This document shows positions 8,528 through 17,674 of a stretch of 64,000 nt of DNA, in pieces. Made by a program: the position numbers and the translations under genes. Every line of letters starts with the position of its first letter. The stretch's first letter is position 1. The DNA is from Lachnospiraceae bacterium. GTDB taxonomy: Bacteria; Bacillota; Clostridia; Lachnospirales; Lachnospiraceae. The notes under the pieces are model-generated. The model was not told the DNA's origin and searched no databases. It saw nothing but the letters and a program-made list of their open reading frames with translations. Where the stretch lies: NCBI GenBank assembly GCA_017551165.1, contig JAFZMO010000157.1, forward strand, positions 1 to 64,000, given 5' to 3'.

Positions 8528-10108
8528 ATGGAGCACAATCGCTTGCCGGATGAATACAAGATGCCGGCGGAGATCTGCAAAGTTCCCGCCGAGATCGCAA
8601 AGCCCGCGCCGGAGTACCCGGCCATGACGCCGGAGACGAAGAGCGCGCCGCCGGAGTTTCCGTCGGAGCGCGCTTTGCGCGGATATAACCGAATGACAGA
8701 CGGCAGCCGAGGTGATGCGATTGACAGAACCGGGGCAGCCGCACGGACGGGAGAGGAGCACCGCGAGTGCAACCGGCGTAGGTTACTCCGCACGGTGATG
8801 ATGCCGATCGCGGCGACGGTCGCAACGGTCGCCGTCGTGTTTGCCTCGTTCCGTTACGATCCGCTCGGCAACGATTACCTGCGCGCGGGAGAACTGCGAA
8901 ACACGCAGATATCTCAGGTCACGGGGACGATCGAGAAACCGGGCAACAGCACGCCGGCGGCAACGCCGACGAACACGCCGACACCGACAACGGGAGCAAC
9001 ACCGACGCCCACACCGAAGCTGATCAATCAGCCGGAGGGCTCGATCGCTTCCGCGGTCCCGAAAACCTGGACGATGTACCACGTGGAGGGAGCGAACGAC
9101 GAGACGTTTGAGACGACGCTCTCCGAGGGCGATCCGATGGATGAGGTCAAGGCATGGCTCAAGACGTGGGGCGGAAGTACCGATCTGATGGAGCAGAACC
9201 GCGTGCGCGTGTTCTTAGGGTACGAGTTCAGTGAAGACGCCATCCCGATCGGTGATATCGATGACTGGGACAATATCTATCTGGCGCAGGGAACCATCTA
9301 CGCCGTATACCGCGAGGACGTATACTACTATGCGTTCCTGCAGAGTTATGGCCCGGGATACTTCGAGGAGGCGGAGGATGAAGATTGGCCGACGCTGCCG
9401 AACCTTGAACCGGATTTTGCCGGCACATATGCGTGGTCGAACTACGGCACGGAGGAGTTCGTGAGAATGGTGGTCGACGGAGAGTCGCGCTACCTGGAGA
9501 TCGGTTCCGTGTGGACGGCGCGGGGCGACACGCTCGGGGAGGTTCCCGGGGCGACGTACGATGCGAACTCGAACACGCTGAAGCTTGAGAACTGTACGGC
9601 GGACCGGCTGGAGATCAACCTGATGGGCAACAGCTTCCGCATTGAGGTGGTCGGAGAGAACCATATCGGAGAGGTTGTGCTCTGGGGCGCAGGATACTCC
9701 GGAAGCGCTGTGATCACCGGAACGGGAGAACTCTACATCAATGAAGAGGAAAACGCGTCGGTCGGCCTGATGGTCGAAGCCGAATGGGGGCCTGCCGCAC
9801 TGCTTGTCGACGAGCGTGTCGACGTGGAGATCCACGGAACCGATGCAGCGATCCTCATCAGCGGCACGAGCATTGAGAAGGCGATCTGCATGCGCAGCGG
9901 AATGCTGATGACCGGCGGCGTGCGCGCAAGCGGCGAGTTTTTGCAGTACACGACGATGGTACAGGACGAGAACGGCAACTACACTTCGGTGCCGATCACG
10001 CTCGCAGAGATCTCCGCGGCTGAGGGAATTCAGTTTTATGATTATTCCGTCGTTACGCCGGAGGGAGACTTCGCGAAGGTGGTCCGCTTCGTCGGTCGAA
10101 CGGACTGA
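8528..10108 (+). CDS. Membrane-anchored protein with Pro-rich cytoplasmic tail and beta-rich outer region, unknown
   Basis: 526 aa. Residues 1-85 are hydrophilic and rich in Pro/Glu (repeating PAE/PPE-like motifs); one membrane segment lies at about 89-108; a Thr/Pro linker (TPTNTPTPT type) spans about 136-165; the remaining 360 residues are acidic and beta-rich. The C-terminal 200 residues, with repeated short strands ending in N, G or D turns, look like part of a beta-helix or carbohydrate-binding fold, but this is inference. Orientation in-to-out follows from the Arg-rich stretch just before the membrane segment. AGGAGG precedes the ATG. Same architecture as the truncated gene at the left edge and the YD-repeat proteins downstream: anchor, linker, extracellular domain. 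Confidence 0.8.
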   Translation: MEHNRLPDEYKMPAEICKVPAEIAKPAPEYPAMTPETKSAPPEFPSERALRGYNRMTDGSRGDAIDRTGAAARTGEEHRECNRRRLLRTVMMPIAATVATVAVVFASFRYDPLGNDYLRAGELRNTQISQVTGTIEKPGNSTPAATPTNTPTPTTGATPTPTPKLINQPEGSIASAVPKTWTMYHVEGANDETFETTLSEGDPMDEVKAWLKTWGGSTDLMEQNRVRVFLGYEFSEDAIPIGDIDDWDNIYLAQGTIYAVYREDVYYYAFLQSYGPGYFEEAEDEDWPTLPNLEPDFAGTYAWSNYGTEEFVRMVVDGESRYLEIGSVWTARGDTLGEVPGATYDANSNTLKLENCTADRLEINLMGNSFRIEVVGENHIGEVVLWGAGYSGSAVITGTGELYINEEENASVGLMVEAEWGPAALLVDERVDVEIHGTDAAILISGTSIEKAICMRSGMLMTGGVRASGEFLQYTTMVQDENGNYTSVPITLAEISAAEGIQFYDYSVVTPEGDFAKVVRFVGRTD

Positions 10109-10125
10109 ATCCTTTGTGAAAAATA

Positions 10126-10154
10126 TTGCGCAGACGGCTCATGTGTGGTAAAGT
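10126..10154 (+). promoter_or_regulatory. Extended -10 sigma-A promoter
   Basis: TTGCGC at 10126-10131, a 17-bp spacer ending in TGG, and TAAAGT at 10149-10154; the TG adds extended -10 character. It would drive the gene at 10231 through a leader containing the hairpin at 10175-10199. Confidence 0.65.
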
Positions 10155-10174
10155 AAATACATTGTGGTGAGATG

Positions 10175-10205
10175 CGGGACAGGAGCTCATCCTGTCCCGT
10201 ATTTT
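10175..10205 (+). terminator. Perfect 10-bp stem-loop with short T run, terminator or leader attenuator
   Basis: CGGGACAGGA pairs with TCCTGTCCCG around a 5-base loop and is followed by TATTTT. It lies after the gene ending at 10108 but also downstream of the promoter at 10126-10154, so it may attenuate the next gene rather than only end the previous one. Confidence 0.65.
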
Positions 10206-10230
10206 GCACAGACGAAGGAGGAGTGTATCT

Positions 10231-10896
10231 ATGGACTATTTGATGAGAGAGTGGGCGGGAATGCTGATGCTGTTCATCGGAGCCGTGGTGCTGGCATTCA
10301 CGTTCCAGTTCCGCCAGTGCAGACTTGAGCGTGACGGAGAGTCCGCAAGCCCGGGATGGTATCGGATCATTCAGATCGGCGGTCTGATCGTTTCGATCGT
10401 GCTGATCGTCGCCAACCTCGGAAGGCTTGTCGGTTTTCTGTCGAACTTCCTGACGCTTCAGGGCAATGCGATCGCGGGAACGCTCGCCTACGCGTTTGTC
10501 ACGGCAGCTGCGTTTATCGGAGCCGCGAAATTCGGTGCGAACCTGGCGTCGTTAGGACAGCGCACGGAGGTGGACAAGAAGTTTGACAACGATCAGGTGG
10601 TTCAGTATCTTGTGAAGGATGCCGATGCGGGTGCGAAGGAGATCCTGATCTTCCGCGACCGTCTGGAGGGACGCCGCAGCTATACGTTCGATGTGGACGG
10701 CTACAACCACGCAGCATTTTCCGAATACGGATGCAAGGAGCTTGCAGGGTACGTGATGCGTCACACGGAGACGAAATATAAGAAGACGATCTGTCGCGGA
10801 CTTGCCGGCCCCAGCGGCCCGCACATCAACAGCAACTCTGCGGGCGAGGGCGCGCAGTACAAGTTCTCGCACGTGCTTCTGACGAAGCAGGATTGA
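10231..10896 (+). CDS. Three-helix membrane protein, function unknown
   Basis: 221 aa from the ATG at 10231, chosen for the AAGGAGG ribosome site 13 bases upstream; in-frame codons further left overlap the hairpin. Hydrophobic segments lie at about residues 8-24, 44-65 and 80-100, followed by a soluble C-terminal domain of about 120 residues that is predicted to be cytoplasmic from the positive-inside rule. No family is recognised. It sits between the linker-type surface protein and the first YD-repeat protein, and has its own promoter and terminator. Confidence 0.75.
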   Translation: MDYLMREWAGMLMLFIGAVVLAFTFQFRQCRLERDGESASPGWYRIIQIGGLIVSIVLIVANLGRLVGFLSNFLTLQGNAIAGTLAYAFVTAAAFIGAAKFGANLASLGQRTEVDKKFDNDQVVQYLVKDADAGAKEILIFRDRLEGRRSYTFDVDGYNHAAFSEYGCKELAGYVMRHTETKYKKTICRGLAGPSGPHINSNSAGEGAQYKFSHVLLTKQD

Positions 10897-10991
10897 TTGC
10901 GCGTGGGGAGCGCGACCGGGCACATCGAGTGCCTGTGATATCGTAATACGGGGGATTTACGATGAACGACAAACGCGAATGAACAAAAAGG

Positions 10992-11039
10992 AAACCATCA
11001 GCGGTATTGCGCGAAGCGTGATCCCGCCGGTGGTTTTTG
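10992..11039 (+). terminator. Rho-independent terminator
   Basis: AAACCATCAGCGG (10992-11004) pairs with CCGCCGGTGGTTT (11024-11036) with an inner ATTGCGC/GCGTGAT stem around a GAA loop, followed by a T run ending at 11038. It ends 22 bases before the next start codon, so it may also act in that gene's leader. Confidence 0.75.
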
Positions 11040-11060
11040 CGTTTGGGAGAGGAGTTTATC

Positions 11061-12485
11061 ATGAGGATGCAGCGAAAGAAGGCGATCGGGCTGATCATCG
11101 GGATCTGTGCGGTGGCACTGGTAGCCTGGGTCGTGTTGATGGTCACCGTGTTCCGCGACAAGGAGGAAGAGAAGAAACCGTTCGTGACGCCGACACCGTA
11201 TCAGCTTCCGGAGGTGCCGGAGGGCAGCGTGTTAGTGTGGCGCCTCTTAGAAGTGTATGACGTTCCGGAGAAGGGGGCCGGGTATTATTCCTATCGGTAC
11301 ACGTACGATGACAAGGGCAGGTGCATCTCCGCCCTGTACTATGACGAGCCGGATCACGTTGATAAGGAATTTATGCTCTCGTACGACGAGACGACGGGGC
11401 GGACGACAGTGACAAGGCTGGAATCCTCGTATGGCACACCGGATGCGTTCAGCACGAAATATGTCACCGTTTATGATGCACAGGGACGCGCGGTGAGCAA
11501 GGAACATTCGGAACTCGAGAACGGTGTGTATGTGCCGAGTTCCAAAGATGAGATCGATTTCGACGATCAGGGGAGACCGACTGCCAGAAGAGTGTACGAC
11601 TCTTTCTTTACAGGGCAACTGATCCTTTGCACGGAGAGGACATATGACCCGCTTGGGTATGTGCTGTCGGAGTACGACAGGTACCGGGGGAAGATCGATA
11701 ACTATACACGGGATCCCTACGGGCACGTTATCGAGCATTGGACGGAGTGGCCGACGGAAGAACCGAGCAGAGGGAGAATCGTGGACGGAGAATCCGAGCT
11801 GGATGACGAGGGAAGAGTGGTCCTTCGGAGAGAACCATGGTGGGTCGAGGGCGCTGACGGAGAATATGTAGAGGCATATCTGGAATACCGGTATACGTAT
11901 TCTGATGACGGTACGTGGCGGAATGAATGGTATTCCGAAGACGGGCGTCTCCGTGAGGTGCAGGAATTCGACGTGTACGGAAAAATAACCTTGGAAAAGG
12001 AGTTCTACGAGGACGGGACGGTCTCCGGATGGGAGAGCGTGTTTCAGCCGAGGTTCAACGGACGTGTCCTGCAGAGATCCAAATACAAGGAGGACGGCTC
12101 GTTCGAGTACACCTATCGATTCGAGTACGATGATTTCGGAAACTGTGTCCGCGCATATACTCTGGAAGACGGAAAATGGGAACTGCTGTACGAGGATTCC
12201 TACGATGCGGAGGGCAGGAGAACCGGGATCCAACGCGACTATCATTCCGTCGATTACCGGTATGATGAGTACGGAAACTGTGTGGAGACCGTCTATCACG
12301 TGAAGGACGGAGGGGATAGTGTCGAGTACTATACCTACGTTCCGTTCGTGATCACAAAGGAACAGGCGGAGCAGCCGGACAGCTTTTCGCTGCCGGAACT
12401 TTACCTTTACCCCGGCCTGTTGGAGCCGGAGAGCAAGAACGCGGGCGTGGATTACTTTCTCGGTAGCTGGGAGAGGTATCACTGA
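11061..12485 (+). CDS. Membrane-anchored YD-repeat protein, paralogue 1
   Basis: 474 aa from the ATG at 11061 (GGGAGAGGAG upstream). N-terminus of basic residues, one membrane helix at about residues 8-30, a charged spacer with a PTP motif, then the block VPEGSVLVW shared by all three paralogues. About ten YD-type motifs follow (YDDKGRC, YDAQGRA, FDDQGRP, YDPLGYV, YDDFGNCV, YDEYGNCV and others) spaced 20-30 residues apart, as in the RHS/YD family of beta-strand repeats. The C-terminal block reads PFVITKEQ. RHS core signatures and a toxin-like C-terminus are absent, so this is not a classic RHS toxin; an extracellular carbohydrate- or surface-binding role is only a guess. First of a tandem array. 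Confidence 0.82.
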   Translation: MRMQRKKAIGLIIGICAVALVAWVVLMVTVFRDKEEEKKPFVTPTPYQLPEVPEGSVLVWRLLEVYDVPEKGAGYYSYRYTYDDKGRCISALYYDEPDHVDKEFMLSYDETTGRTTVTRLESSYGTPDAFSTKYVTVYDAQGRAVSKEHSELENGVYVPSSKDEIDFDDQGRPTARRVYDSFFTGQLILCTERTYDPLGYVLSEYDRYRGKIDNYTRDPYGHVIEHWTEWPTEEPSRGRIVDGESELDDEGRVVLRREPWWVEGADGEYVEAYLEYRYTYSDDGTWRNEWYSEDGRLREVQEFDVYGKITLEKEFYEDGTVSGWESVFQPRFNGRVLQRSKYKEDGSFEYTYRFEYDDFGNCVRAYTLEDGKWELLYEDSYDAEGRRTGIQRDYHSVDYRYDEYGNCVETVYHVKDGGDSVEYYTYVPFVITKEQAEQPDSFSLPELYLYPGLLEPESKNAGVDYFLGSWERYH

Positions 12486-12520
12486 GTGCACAGAAAGGTG
12501 ACAGGGGGAGTAAGGATCAG

Positions 12521-14017
12521 GTGAACAGACGAAGAAAAAGCAAGGTGCCGTATTGGATCGCCGGAGTGTGCGCGCTCGCGCTTGTGGCGTGGGTCGTGCT
12601 GATGGTGGTCATATTTCGGGACGATGACTCGAAGAATAACAAGAACAATACGGACAACAAGACAAAGCATGAAAACGATATCACGGAGACTCCGGGGGCG
12701 ACACCGACGATCGCGGTCCCGGAGGGTAGCATCTTGGTGTGGCGCGTGACGGAGTGCATGAACCGGCGCGATGGCGATGAGTACGGCACGCGGACGGAGT
12801 ACGAGTACAACGAGCTCGGGCAGTGTATGTCGGCGACCCGGTACGACCGGACCGGCGCCGTTTGGGAAATCTGGCGGTTTGCGTACTCGATGACGAAGTC
12901 AAGGGCGACGGGCGAGGATGTTCCGCAGACGGTCGTCACGATGGTGCAGAATCCGGACAGTGGTGAGGAAACGCCCAAATATGCGATGATCAACACGTAC
13001 GAAGGCGATCGCCCGGTGACCGAGATGACGGGAGAGACGACCGACGCGAAGAATCTGGAGGACTTCCGTGCGACGAGTCGGGTCGATTATGAGTATGACG
13101 AGAACGGTGAGTGCAAGGACATCCGAACGTACATCGCGCTGACCCCGGGCAAGCTGCGTCTTACGAAACGAGAGTTTGCCGTCGTCCGCGATACCACGCC
13201 GGAGATCAGCGAATGGTGGGTGGAGCGGTACATGGACGACGTCGTGTATGAACGGCAGATCACATTTTCCGACTCCTGCGGCGCATTTCTGACTCACGGC
13301 AGCAGCAAATTCAACGACGAGGGGTGCTTTGAGTTCGGACTCACGAAGCAGGTGATCAACGAGAACACCGTGCTCTATTCCCTGGTCGAGCTGGGCAACG
13401 CCTACATCGGCGGGGACAGAGTGGCGGAGACCGTCGAGGTGAACGAACGCGCCAACGGGTCCCGGATGTACACCTACATGCACTACTATTTTGACAATAC
13501 GTCCGAGCTCGAGCGCGTGGAGGAATGCGACGAGAACGGGCGGCGGATCCTGGCGGAGGGCTATGACCGTTCCTTTGTGTCGCAGCATCGATGGGAGTAT
13601 GACGATGCGGGACGGTTGACAAAGTGGTATATCTACAGCGTGACGCTGGAGTTCTATGAGTGCGGATGTGAGCTTGAGTTTGATTCTGAGGGCCGCGTCA
13701 TCTCAAAGAAGAAGGTCGATGGCAACGGCGTGTGGAAGACGGTGTACGACGCGGTGTACGACTATGAAGGCAAATTGACACAGCGGACTACTACGGAGGG
13801 AACGGAGACATTTTCCTACGAGTTCGATGAGTTCGGAAACTGTACGGAGTTCCGGTACAAGACTCCGGACGGAAACTTCCGCGAGGACATGAAGTATACT
13901 CCGATGGTGATCACCGGGGAACAGGCGAAGGAGGCCGGCAAGTACTTCTTCCCGTCGTGCGATGCGCTTCCGAAGGTTATGCAGGAGCGCGAGGAACCCG
14001 AGATGGAGCTTTATTAG
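12521..14017 (+). CDS. Membrane-anchored YD-repeat protein, paralogue 2
   Basis: 498 aa. Start is the GTG at 12521, 5 bases after AGGAT; no in-frame ATG gives the conserved basic N-terminus. Layout as in its neighbours: basic start, membrane helix at about 12-31, an Asn/Asp/Lys-rich spacer, then VPEGSILVW and YD-type motifs (YNELGQC, YDENGEC, CDENGRR, YDDAGRL, FDSEGRV, FDEFGNC), ending with PMVITGEQ. The sequence between motifs differs a lot from paralogues 1 and 3, so the copies are old or under diversifying pressure. It lies 35 bases after paralogue 1 and 18 before paralogue 3, hence almost certainly one operon. Confidence 0.82.
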   Translation: MNRRRKSKVPYWIAGVCALALVAWVVLMVVIFRDDDSKNNKNNTDNKTKHENDITETPGATPTIAVPEGSILVWRVTECMNRRDGDEYGTRTEYEYNELGQCMSATRYDRTGAVWEIWRFAYSMTKSRATGEDVPQTVVTMVQNPDSGEETPKYAMINTYEGDRPVTEMTGETTDAKNLEDFRATSRVDYEYDENGECKDIRTYIALTPGKLRLTKREFAVVRDTTPEISEWWVERYMDDVVYERQITFSDSCGAFLTHGSSKFNDEGCFEFGLTKQVINENTVLYSLVELGNAYIGGDRVAETVEVNERANGSRMYTYMHYYFDNTSELERVEECDENGRRILAEGYDRSFVSQHRWEYDDAGRLTKWYIYSVTLEFYECGCELEFDSEGRVISKKKVDGNGVWKTVYDAVYDYEGKLTQRTTTEGTETFSYEFDEFGNCTEFRYKTPDGNFREDMKYTPMVITGEQAKEAGKYFFPSCDALPKVMQEREEPEMELY

Positions 14018-14035
14018 GAGAGAAGAGAGAAGACT

Positions 14036-15349
14036 ATGCGAATGAATCGAAAGAAGGCGAAGATCCTGATCGTCGGAATCTGCGCAGTGGCACTGGTGAC
14101 GTGGATCATTCTGATGGTGACGATATTTCGCGACCCCGAGGAGAAGAAACCGGAGAAGGAACCGACGCCGATGATCCTGCCGGAGGTCCCGGAGGGCAGC
14201 GTTCTCGTGTGGGTGTGGACGGAGACGCGGGAAATGAGAGAGGGGGAGCCGGGGGAGACGATTACGGAAAAGTTGAAATACGATGAGTACGGGCGCTGTA
14301 TTGAGTATGAGCACCATTTTTCCGTCCCTTCCTCGGATATTCAAACAAAGTTTGAGTATATCGAGGGGGATCACCGCACGGTCATGATCGAACGGACCTA
14401 TGGTTCGGATGGCGAAAGGGGTGGTGTGTATACTCATGAGTATGATGCCGAGGGACATGAGGTACGCCTGAAGGAGGAATTTCCGGATGCTTCATCCAAA
14501 ACGACCGATCGTAGATATGATGAGAACGGGATCCTGCGCTCATTGGATGTGACCAGGTATTCCCCTGACGGAGGCATTTATGCAAACTCTTCCAGTCGGA
14601 TTACCTATGATATCTGCGGACATGTTTCCGGCAGGATGGATTCAACTGACGGAGCGAACTGGGATACGATCGGCGTAGGGGAGTATGACGAGCAGGGAAG
14701 GATCGTCCTATATGAAGAGTGGGACAGCGATGGCGATATCACACTTCGGGAGAGCTACGAGTACCAACCGGACGGCGGATTCACGTATCAGAAGTTGGAT
14801 CACTACGGACTGAAAGTATGCCGATTCAATGCGGAGGGGTATATCCTGTCGTTTGAGCAGAATCCACCGGAAGGATCGGAGTCGGAATACAAAGGGAGTT
14901 TCTTTGAGTACTTCGTGGATGAGGACAGGATCACGGCGAAGGTAACCCGGGCATCAACGAAGGGAGGAGCACTTTCGCTGTACTATTGGGATGTGTACAC
15001 CCCGGATCAGAGGCGGCTGGAGTACGGAGCTGTCATGGATGACGGTTCCAATCAGATCCTGCGCACGTATGAGTACGATGCGGCGGGGCGTCTGGTGAAA
15101 TATGTCTACGGGGATAATGATATGGTGACGGAATACGAGTATGACGCGTACGGGAATCTCGTGAAGGAGAGTGTATCCTATCCCGACGATTCCTATTCGG
15201 ATGTGGTAACTACCTATGAGTACACGCCGATGGTCATCACCAAGGAGCAGAAGGAGTATTCCGAAGGATTTTATCTCCCGGAGCAGACTCCCATGAGCAA
15301 TACGAGAGCGTTTGAGACAAGATACGGCGCAGAGAGCTGGATAAACTGA
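14036..15349 (+). CDS. Membrane-anchored YD-repeat protein, paralogue 3
   Basis: 437 aa from ATG, preceded by GGAGAGAAGAGAG. The N-terminal 35 residues closely match paralogue 1 (basic RKKAK-type start, IVGICAVAL helix), then VPEGSVLVW, and YD-type motifs YDEYGRC, YDAEGHE, YDENGIL, YDEQGRI, FNAEGYI, YDAAGRL, YDAYGNL, ending with the shared PMVITKEQ block and a short tail. The stronger N-terminal likeness to paralogue 1 than to 2 suggests duplication with shuffling or gene conversion of the anchor. Last gene of the array; a strong terminator follows. Confidence 0.82.
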   Translation: MRMNRKKAKILIVGICAVALVTWIILMVTIFRDPEEKKPEKEPTPMILPEVPEGSVLVWVWTETREMREGEPGETITEKLKYDEYGRCIEYEHHFSVPSSDIQTKFEYIEGDHRTVMIERTYGSDGERGGVYTHEYDAEGHEVRLKEEFPDASSKTTDRRYDENGILRSLDVTRYSPDGGIYANSSSRITYDICGHVSGRMDSTDGANWDTIGVGEYDEQGRIVLYEEWDSDGDITLRESYEYQPDGGFTYQKLDHYGLKVCRFNAEGYILSFEQNPPEGSESEYKGSFFEYFVDEDRITAKVTRASTKGGALSLYYWDVYTPDQRRLEYGAVMDDGSNQILRTYEYDAAGRLVKYVYGDNDMVTEYEYDAYGNLVKESVSYPDDSYSDVVTTYEYTPMVITKEQKEYSEGFYLPEQTPMSNTRAFETRYGAESWIN

Positions 15350-15375
15350 TCGACAGCGAAAGCGTGAGCAAAAAA

Positions 15376-15416
15376 CGGAGGCGTGCATTACACGCCTCCG
15401 AAAGTTTTATTTGCTG
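15376..15416. terminator. Bidirectional terminator between YD array and GH120 gene
   Basis: CGGAGGCGTG (15376-15385) pairs perfectly with CACGCCTCCG (15391-15400) around CATTA; flanking A-rich and T-rich runs extend the stem and support termination on both strands. Confidence 0.92.
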
Positions 15417-15421
15417 AATAT

Positions 15422-17434
15422 TCAGCCGAGCACGGCCGGGATGCGGATGGTATCGGATTCCTCGGCAAACGGGCCGGGCAGCGCGCTCACGCCGCGGTGG
15501 CTTCCGAAGAAGTCCGTGTCGAACACGATCGTGGTCCCGTCGGGATCCTCAAAGCGCTGCTCGGGCTCAAACGCACAGCCGAGCGTGTCGCTGTCGACGA
15601 TCGCATCGCGGAAACCGTCGAGGATCGGGTAGATGTTGGTCTCGAGAACGTAGCTACCGTCCGCCTGTTCCACAGCCCGTGCGTACGCGCCTGCGTCGCT
15701 TGTGAAGCCGTCCTTCTCATGCTCCCAGGCCTTCGCTCCCGCGAGGTATGCGTTGCCGCGGCTCCATACGGGAAGGTGCGCAAAATGATACTGCGCCATC
15801 TTGCCCATGTTCGCAGGCCGGTCGAGCTCGAACCACGAGATCCACTCATCGTACGTCGGATAGCCGTCGAAGATCGCGGTGCCCACGGTCGTGTTGTCGC
15901 CGCGCTCGTAGCCGAGACGAACCTTCTCGTCATCGTCGTCCGCCTGGTACGTCTGAAGGAAAATGTTGTTGTAGAAGCGGTTGTCGCCGTGCAGGATGCT
16001 CATGAAGCCCGCAACCTCGGTGCGGTGACGGATGTGGTACGGCGTGTAGCGCGGCTGGTTCTTGCCGTTCACGATGTTGTCCGTGCCTTCGCCGACGGAG
16101 GTGAAGGAGCCGGCGATCAGGTTGTGCACGCAGGCGATGCCCTCGGTCGCGATGCGGATGCCCGCGCGGGAGAGCAGGATGTTGTTGTCGATGAGCGTCG
16201 GGCCGTGGCCGACCTCGACGAAGATGTCCTGGCACATCATTGATCCCGGAGCGCGGGGCGTACCCTCGGGCGCGTGGTTGTCGTGCAGGAAATTCTGCGT
16301 GATGCGCGTGCCCTGTGCCTGCCAGTCGCACCAGATGCCCATCGTCGAGTGGTGGATGTGGTTGCGGCGGAAGACAACGTCGATCGCCGCGTGGAACTTG
16401 ATGCCGGAGATCTCGGCGCCGCCGAGCTCCTGCATGTTGTTGATGTGGTGGATGTGGTTGTCCTCGATCAGGCTGAAGACACAGCCCATGCGGCCGACGA
16501 TGCCGGCCTGCTCGCAGTCGTGGATGTGGCAGCGGCGCACGATGTGGCTGCCAACCTTCTCCTTGAGCCAGCCGTGGTACTGACCGCGGCACACCGCGTC
16601 GCGCTCCATCTGCGTGGGGCTCTTGACGCGCTTGTAGATGAAGTAGTGATCATTTTCCTCATCGTAGTACTTGCCGAGCGAGATACCGCAGCACTTGCTC
16701 GCGTACACCTCGCAGTCCTCGATGATCCAGCCCTTCGACCAGTGCGGGCCGATCATGCCGTCCTGGAACGCGGCGGGCGGAGCCCAGGTCGTTGCGGCCT
16801 TGGACACCTTGAATCCGGAAAATGTGATGTATCCGATGCCGGTCTCCGAGGGGAAGAAGCAGTTGCGGCGGACGTTGATCTCAACGGTCTCCTTGTTCGG
16901 GTCGAGCTCCTGAAAATTCGCGTAGATCACGGTCTCATCGCCTTCAACTTCGGCATACCACTGGTACACCGACTCCTCGGGCTTCCAGGAGGGCTTGTAG
17001 ACCTCTGCCTTGATGCAGTCCTCGAGGGTTTCCGCCTCGTAGAGAGCGCGCTCATTGACATACACGCAGCCGGTGTGGCGGATCGCGGAACCGAAGTACC
17101 AGTCGCCGTACACGCGCGTCGTGTAAGGGTTGTAGCTTCCGAAGACGCCGTTCCGAACGCGGGCAACCCAGACCGTGCCCTGATAGGGCTTCCAGCCGGT
17201 CAGGACCTCAGCGCCGGTGATGTGGGCGCCGAGAGGCTCCGCGGAGCGGTAGGTGATGCGGGCGTCCTCCGTGCCCGCGCAGCGCGGGTTTACGTACTCG
17301 CGGTAAATGCCCGGCGCAACGATGACTTCGTCCCCGGGACGGGCGACTTTCGCGGCCTCATTGATGCGGCGGAACGGCATTGCCTTGCTGCCGTTTCCCT
17401 CGCGGCCGGCCTTCGCGTCAACATAGTAGATCAT
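15422..17434 (-). CDS. GH120-type beta-xylosidase, right-handed parallel beta-helix
   Basis: 670 aa, close to the length of GH120 beta-xylosidases such as XylC of Thermoanaerobacterium, whose sequence it resembles throughout (for example GDWYFG, VWYAEVEG-like YQWYAEVEG, EINVRRNCF, GPHWSKGWIIED, TEVAGFMSI). It would release xylose from the non-reducing end of xylo-oligosaccharides. The family nucleophile (Asp in WxDWxAQG) is present as Asp370, and the acid/base (Glu in VFVEVxHGP) as Glu407. Many short strands with Asn/His turns (IHHINN, IHHSTMG) mark the beta-helix. No signal peptide, so it probably acts in the cytoplasm on imported oligosaccharides. GGAGGAGG-type ribosome site, own promoter, transcribed alone. 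A different substrate within the fold remains possible. Confidence 0.85.
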   Translation of the reverse strand: MIYYVDAKAGREGNGSKAMPFRRINEAAKVARPGDEVIVAPGIYREYVNPRCAGTEDARITYRSAEPLGAHITGAEVLTGWKPYQGTVWVARVRNGVFGSYNPYTTRVYGDWYFGSAIRHTGCVYVNERALYEAETLEDCIKAEVYKPSWKPEESVYQWYAEVEGDETVIYANFQELDPNKETVEINVRRNCFFPSETGIGYITFSGFKVSKAATTWAPPAAFQDGMIGPHWSKGWIIEDCEVYASKCCGISLGKYYDEENDHYFIYKRVKSPTQMERDAVCRGQYHGWLKEKVGSHIVRRCHIHDCEQAGIVGRMGCVFSLIEDNHIHHINNMQELGGAEISGIKFHAAIDVVFRRNHIHHSTMGIWCDWQAQGTRITQNFLHDNHAPEGTPRAPGSMMCQDIFVEVGHGPTLIDNNILLSRAGIRIATEGIACVHNLIAGSFTSVGEGTDNIVNGKNQPRYTPYHIRHRTEVAGFMSILHGDNRFYNNIFLQTYQADDDDEKVRLGYERGDNTTVGTAIFDGYPTYDEWISWFELDRPANMGKMAQYHFAHLPVWSRGNAYLAGAKAWEHEKDGFTSDAGAYARAVEQADGSYVLETNIYPILDGFRDAIVDSDTLGCAFEPEQRFEDPDGTTIVFDTDFFGSHRGVSALPGPFAEESDTIRIPAVLG

Positions 17435-17456
17435 GTATTATAAACCTCCTCCGTGA

Positions 17457-17477
17457 CCGGCCCGTTTCCGGGACCGG
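17457..17477 (-). promoter_or_regulatory. Leader stem-loop upstream of GH120 gene
   Basis: CCGGCCCG and CGGGACCGG pair with one bulged base around a four-base loop, between the promoter and the ribosome site of the minus-strand gene. Confidence 0.5.
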
Positions 17478-17489
17478 TGATTTCCCAAC

Positions 17490-17518
17490 ATTTTAGCATG
17501 TTTTATCCCTTTTTGAAA
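17490..17518 (-). promoter_or_regulatory. Sigma-A promoter of the GH120 gene
   Basis: On the minus strand TTTCAA (17518-17513), 17-bp spacer ending in TGC (extended -10), and TAAAAT (17495-17490). Confidence 0.7.
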
Positions 17519-17564
17519 TGGATTTTGTCAGCCTGTGAAGCCGCATTTGAGAAAGAAAAAACGG

Positions 17565-17593
17565 TTTACTTTCAACCGTGCACATGATATTAT
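17565..17593 (+). promoter_or_regulatory. Sigma-A promoter of trxA
   Basis: TTTACT at 17565-17570 and TATTAT at 17588-17593 with a 17-bp spacer; the predicted leader to trxA is about 110 bases. Confidence 0.75.
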
Positions 17594-17674
17594 CAAGATA
17601 GGCGTTTTCTATGCTTTTTTAAGGCATGTTTCGACGGTGTTCGAACGGGAAAACGCAGGGTAGTGAGAGGAGAG

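Noticed and set aside
11061..15349. RHS/contact-dependent toxin locus with immunity gene
   Set aside because: The proteins lack RHS core signature and variable toxin ends, and no small immunity-type gene lies between them.
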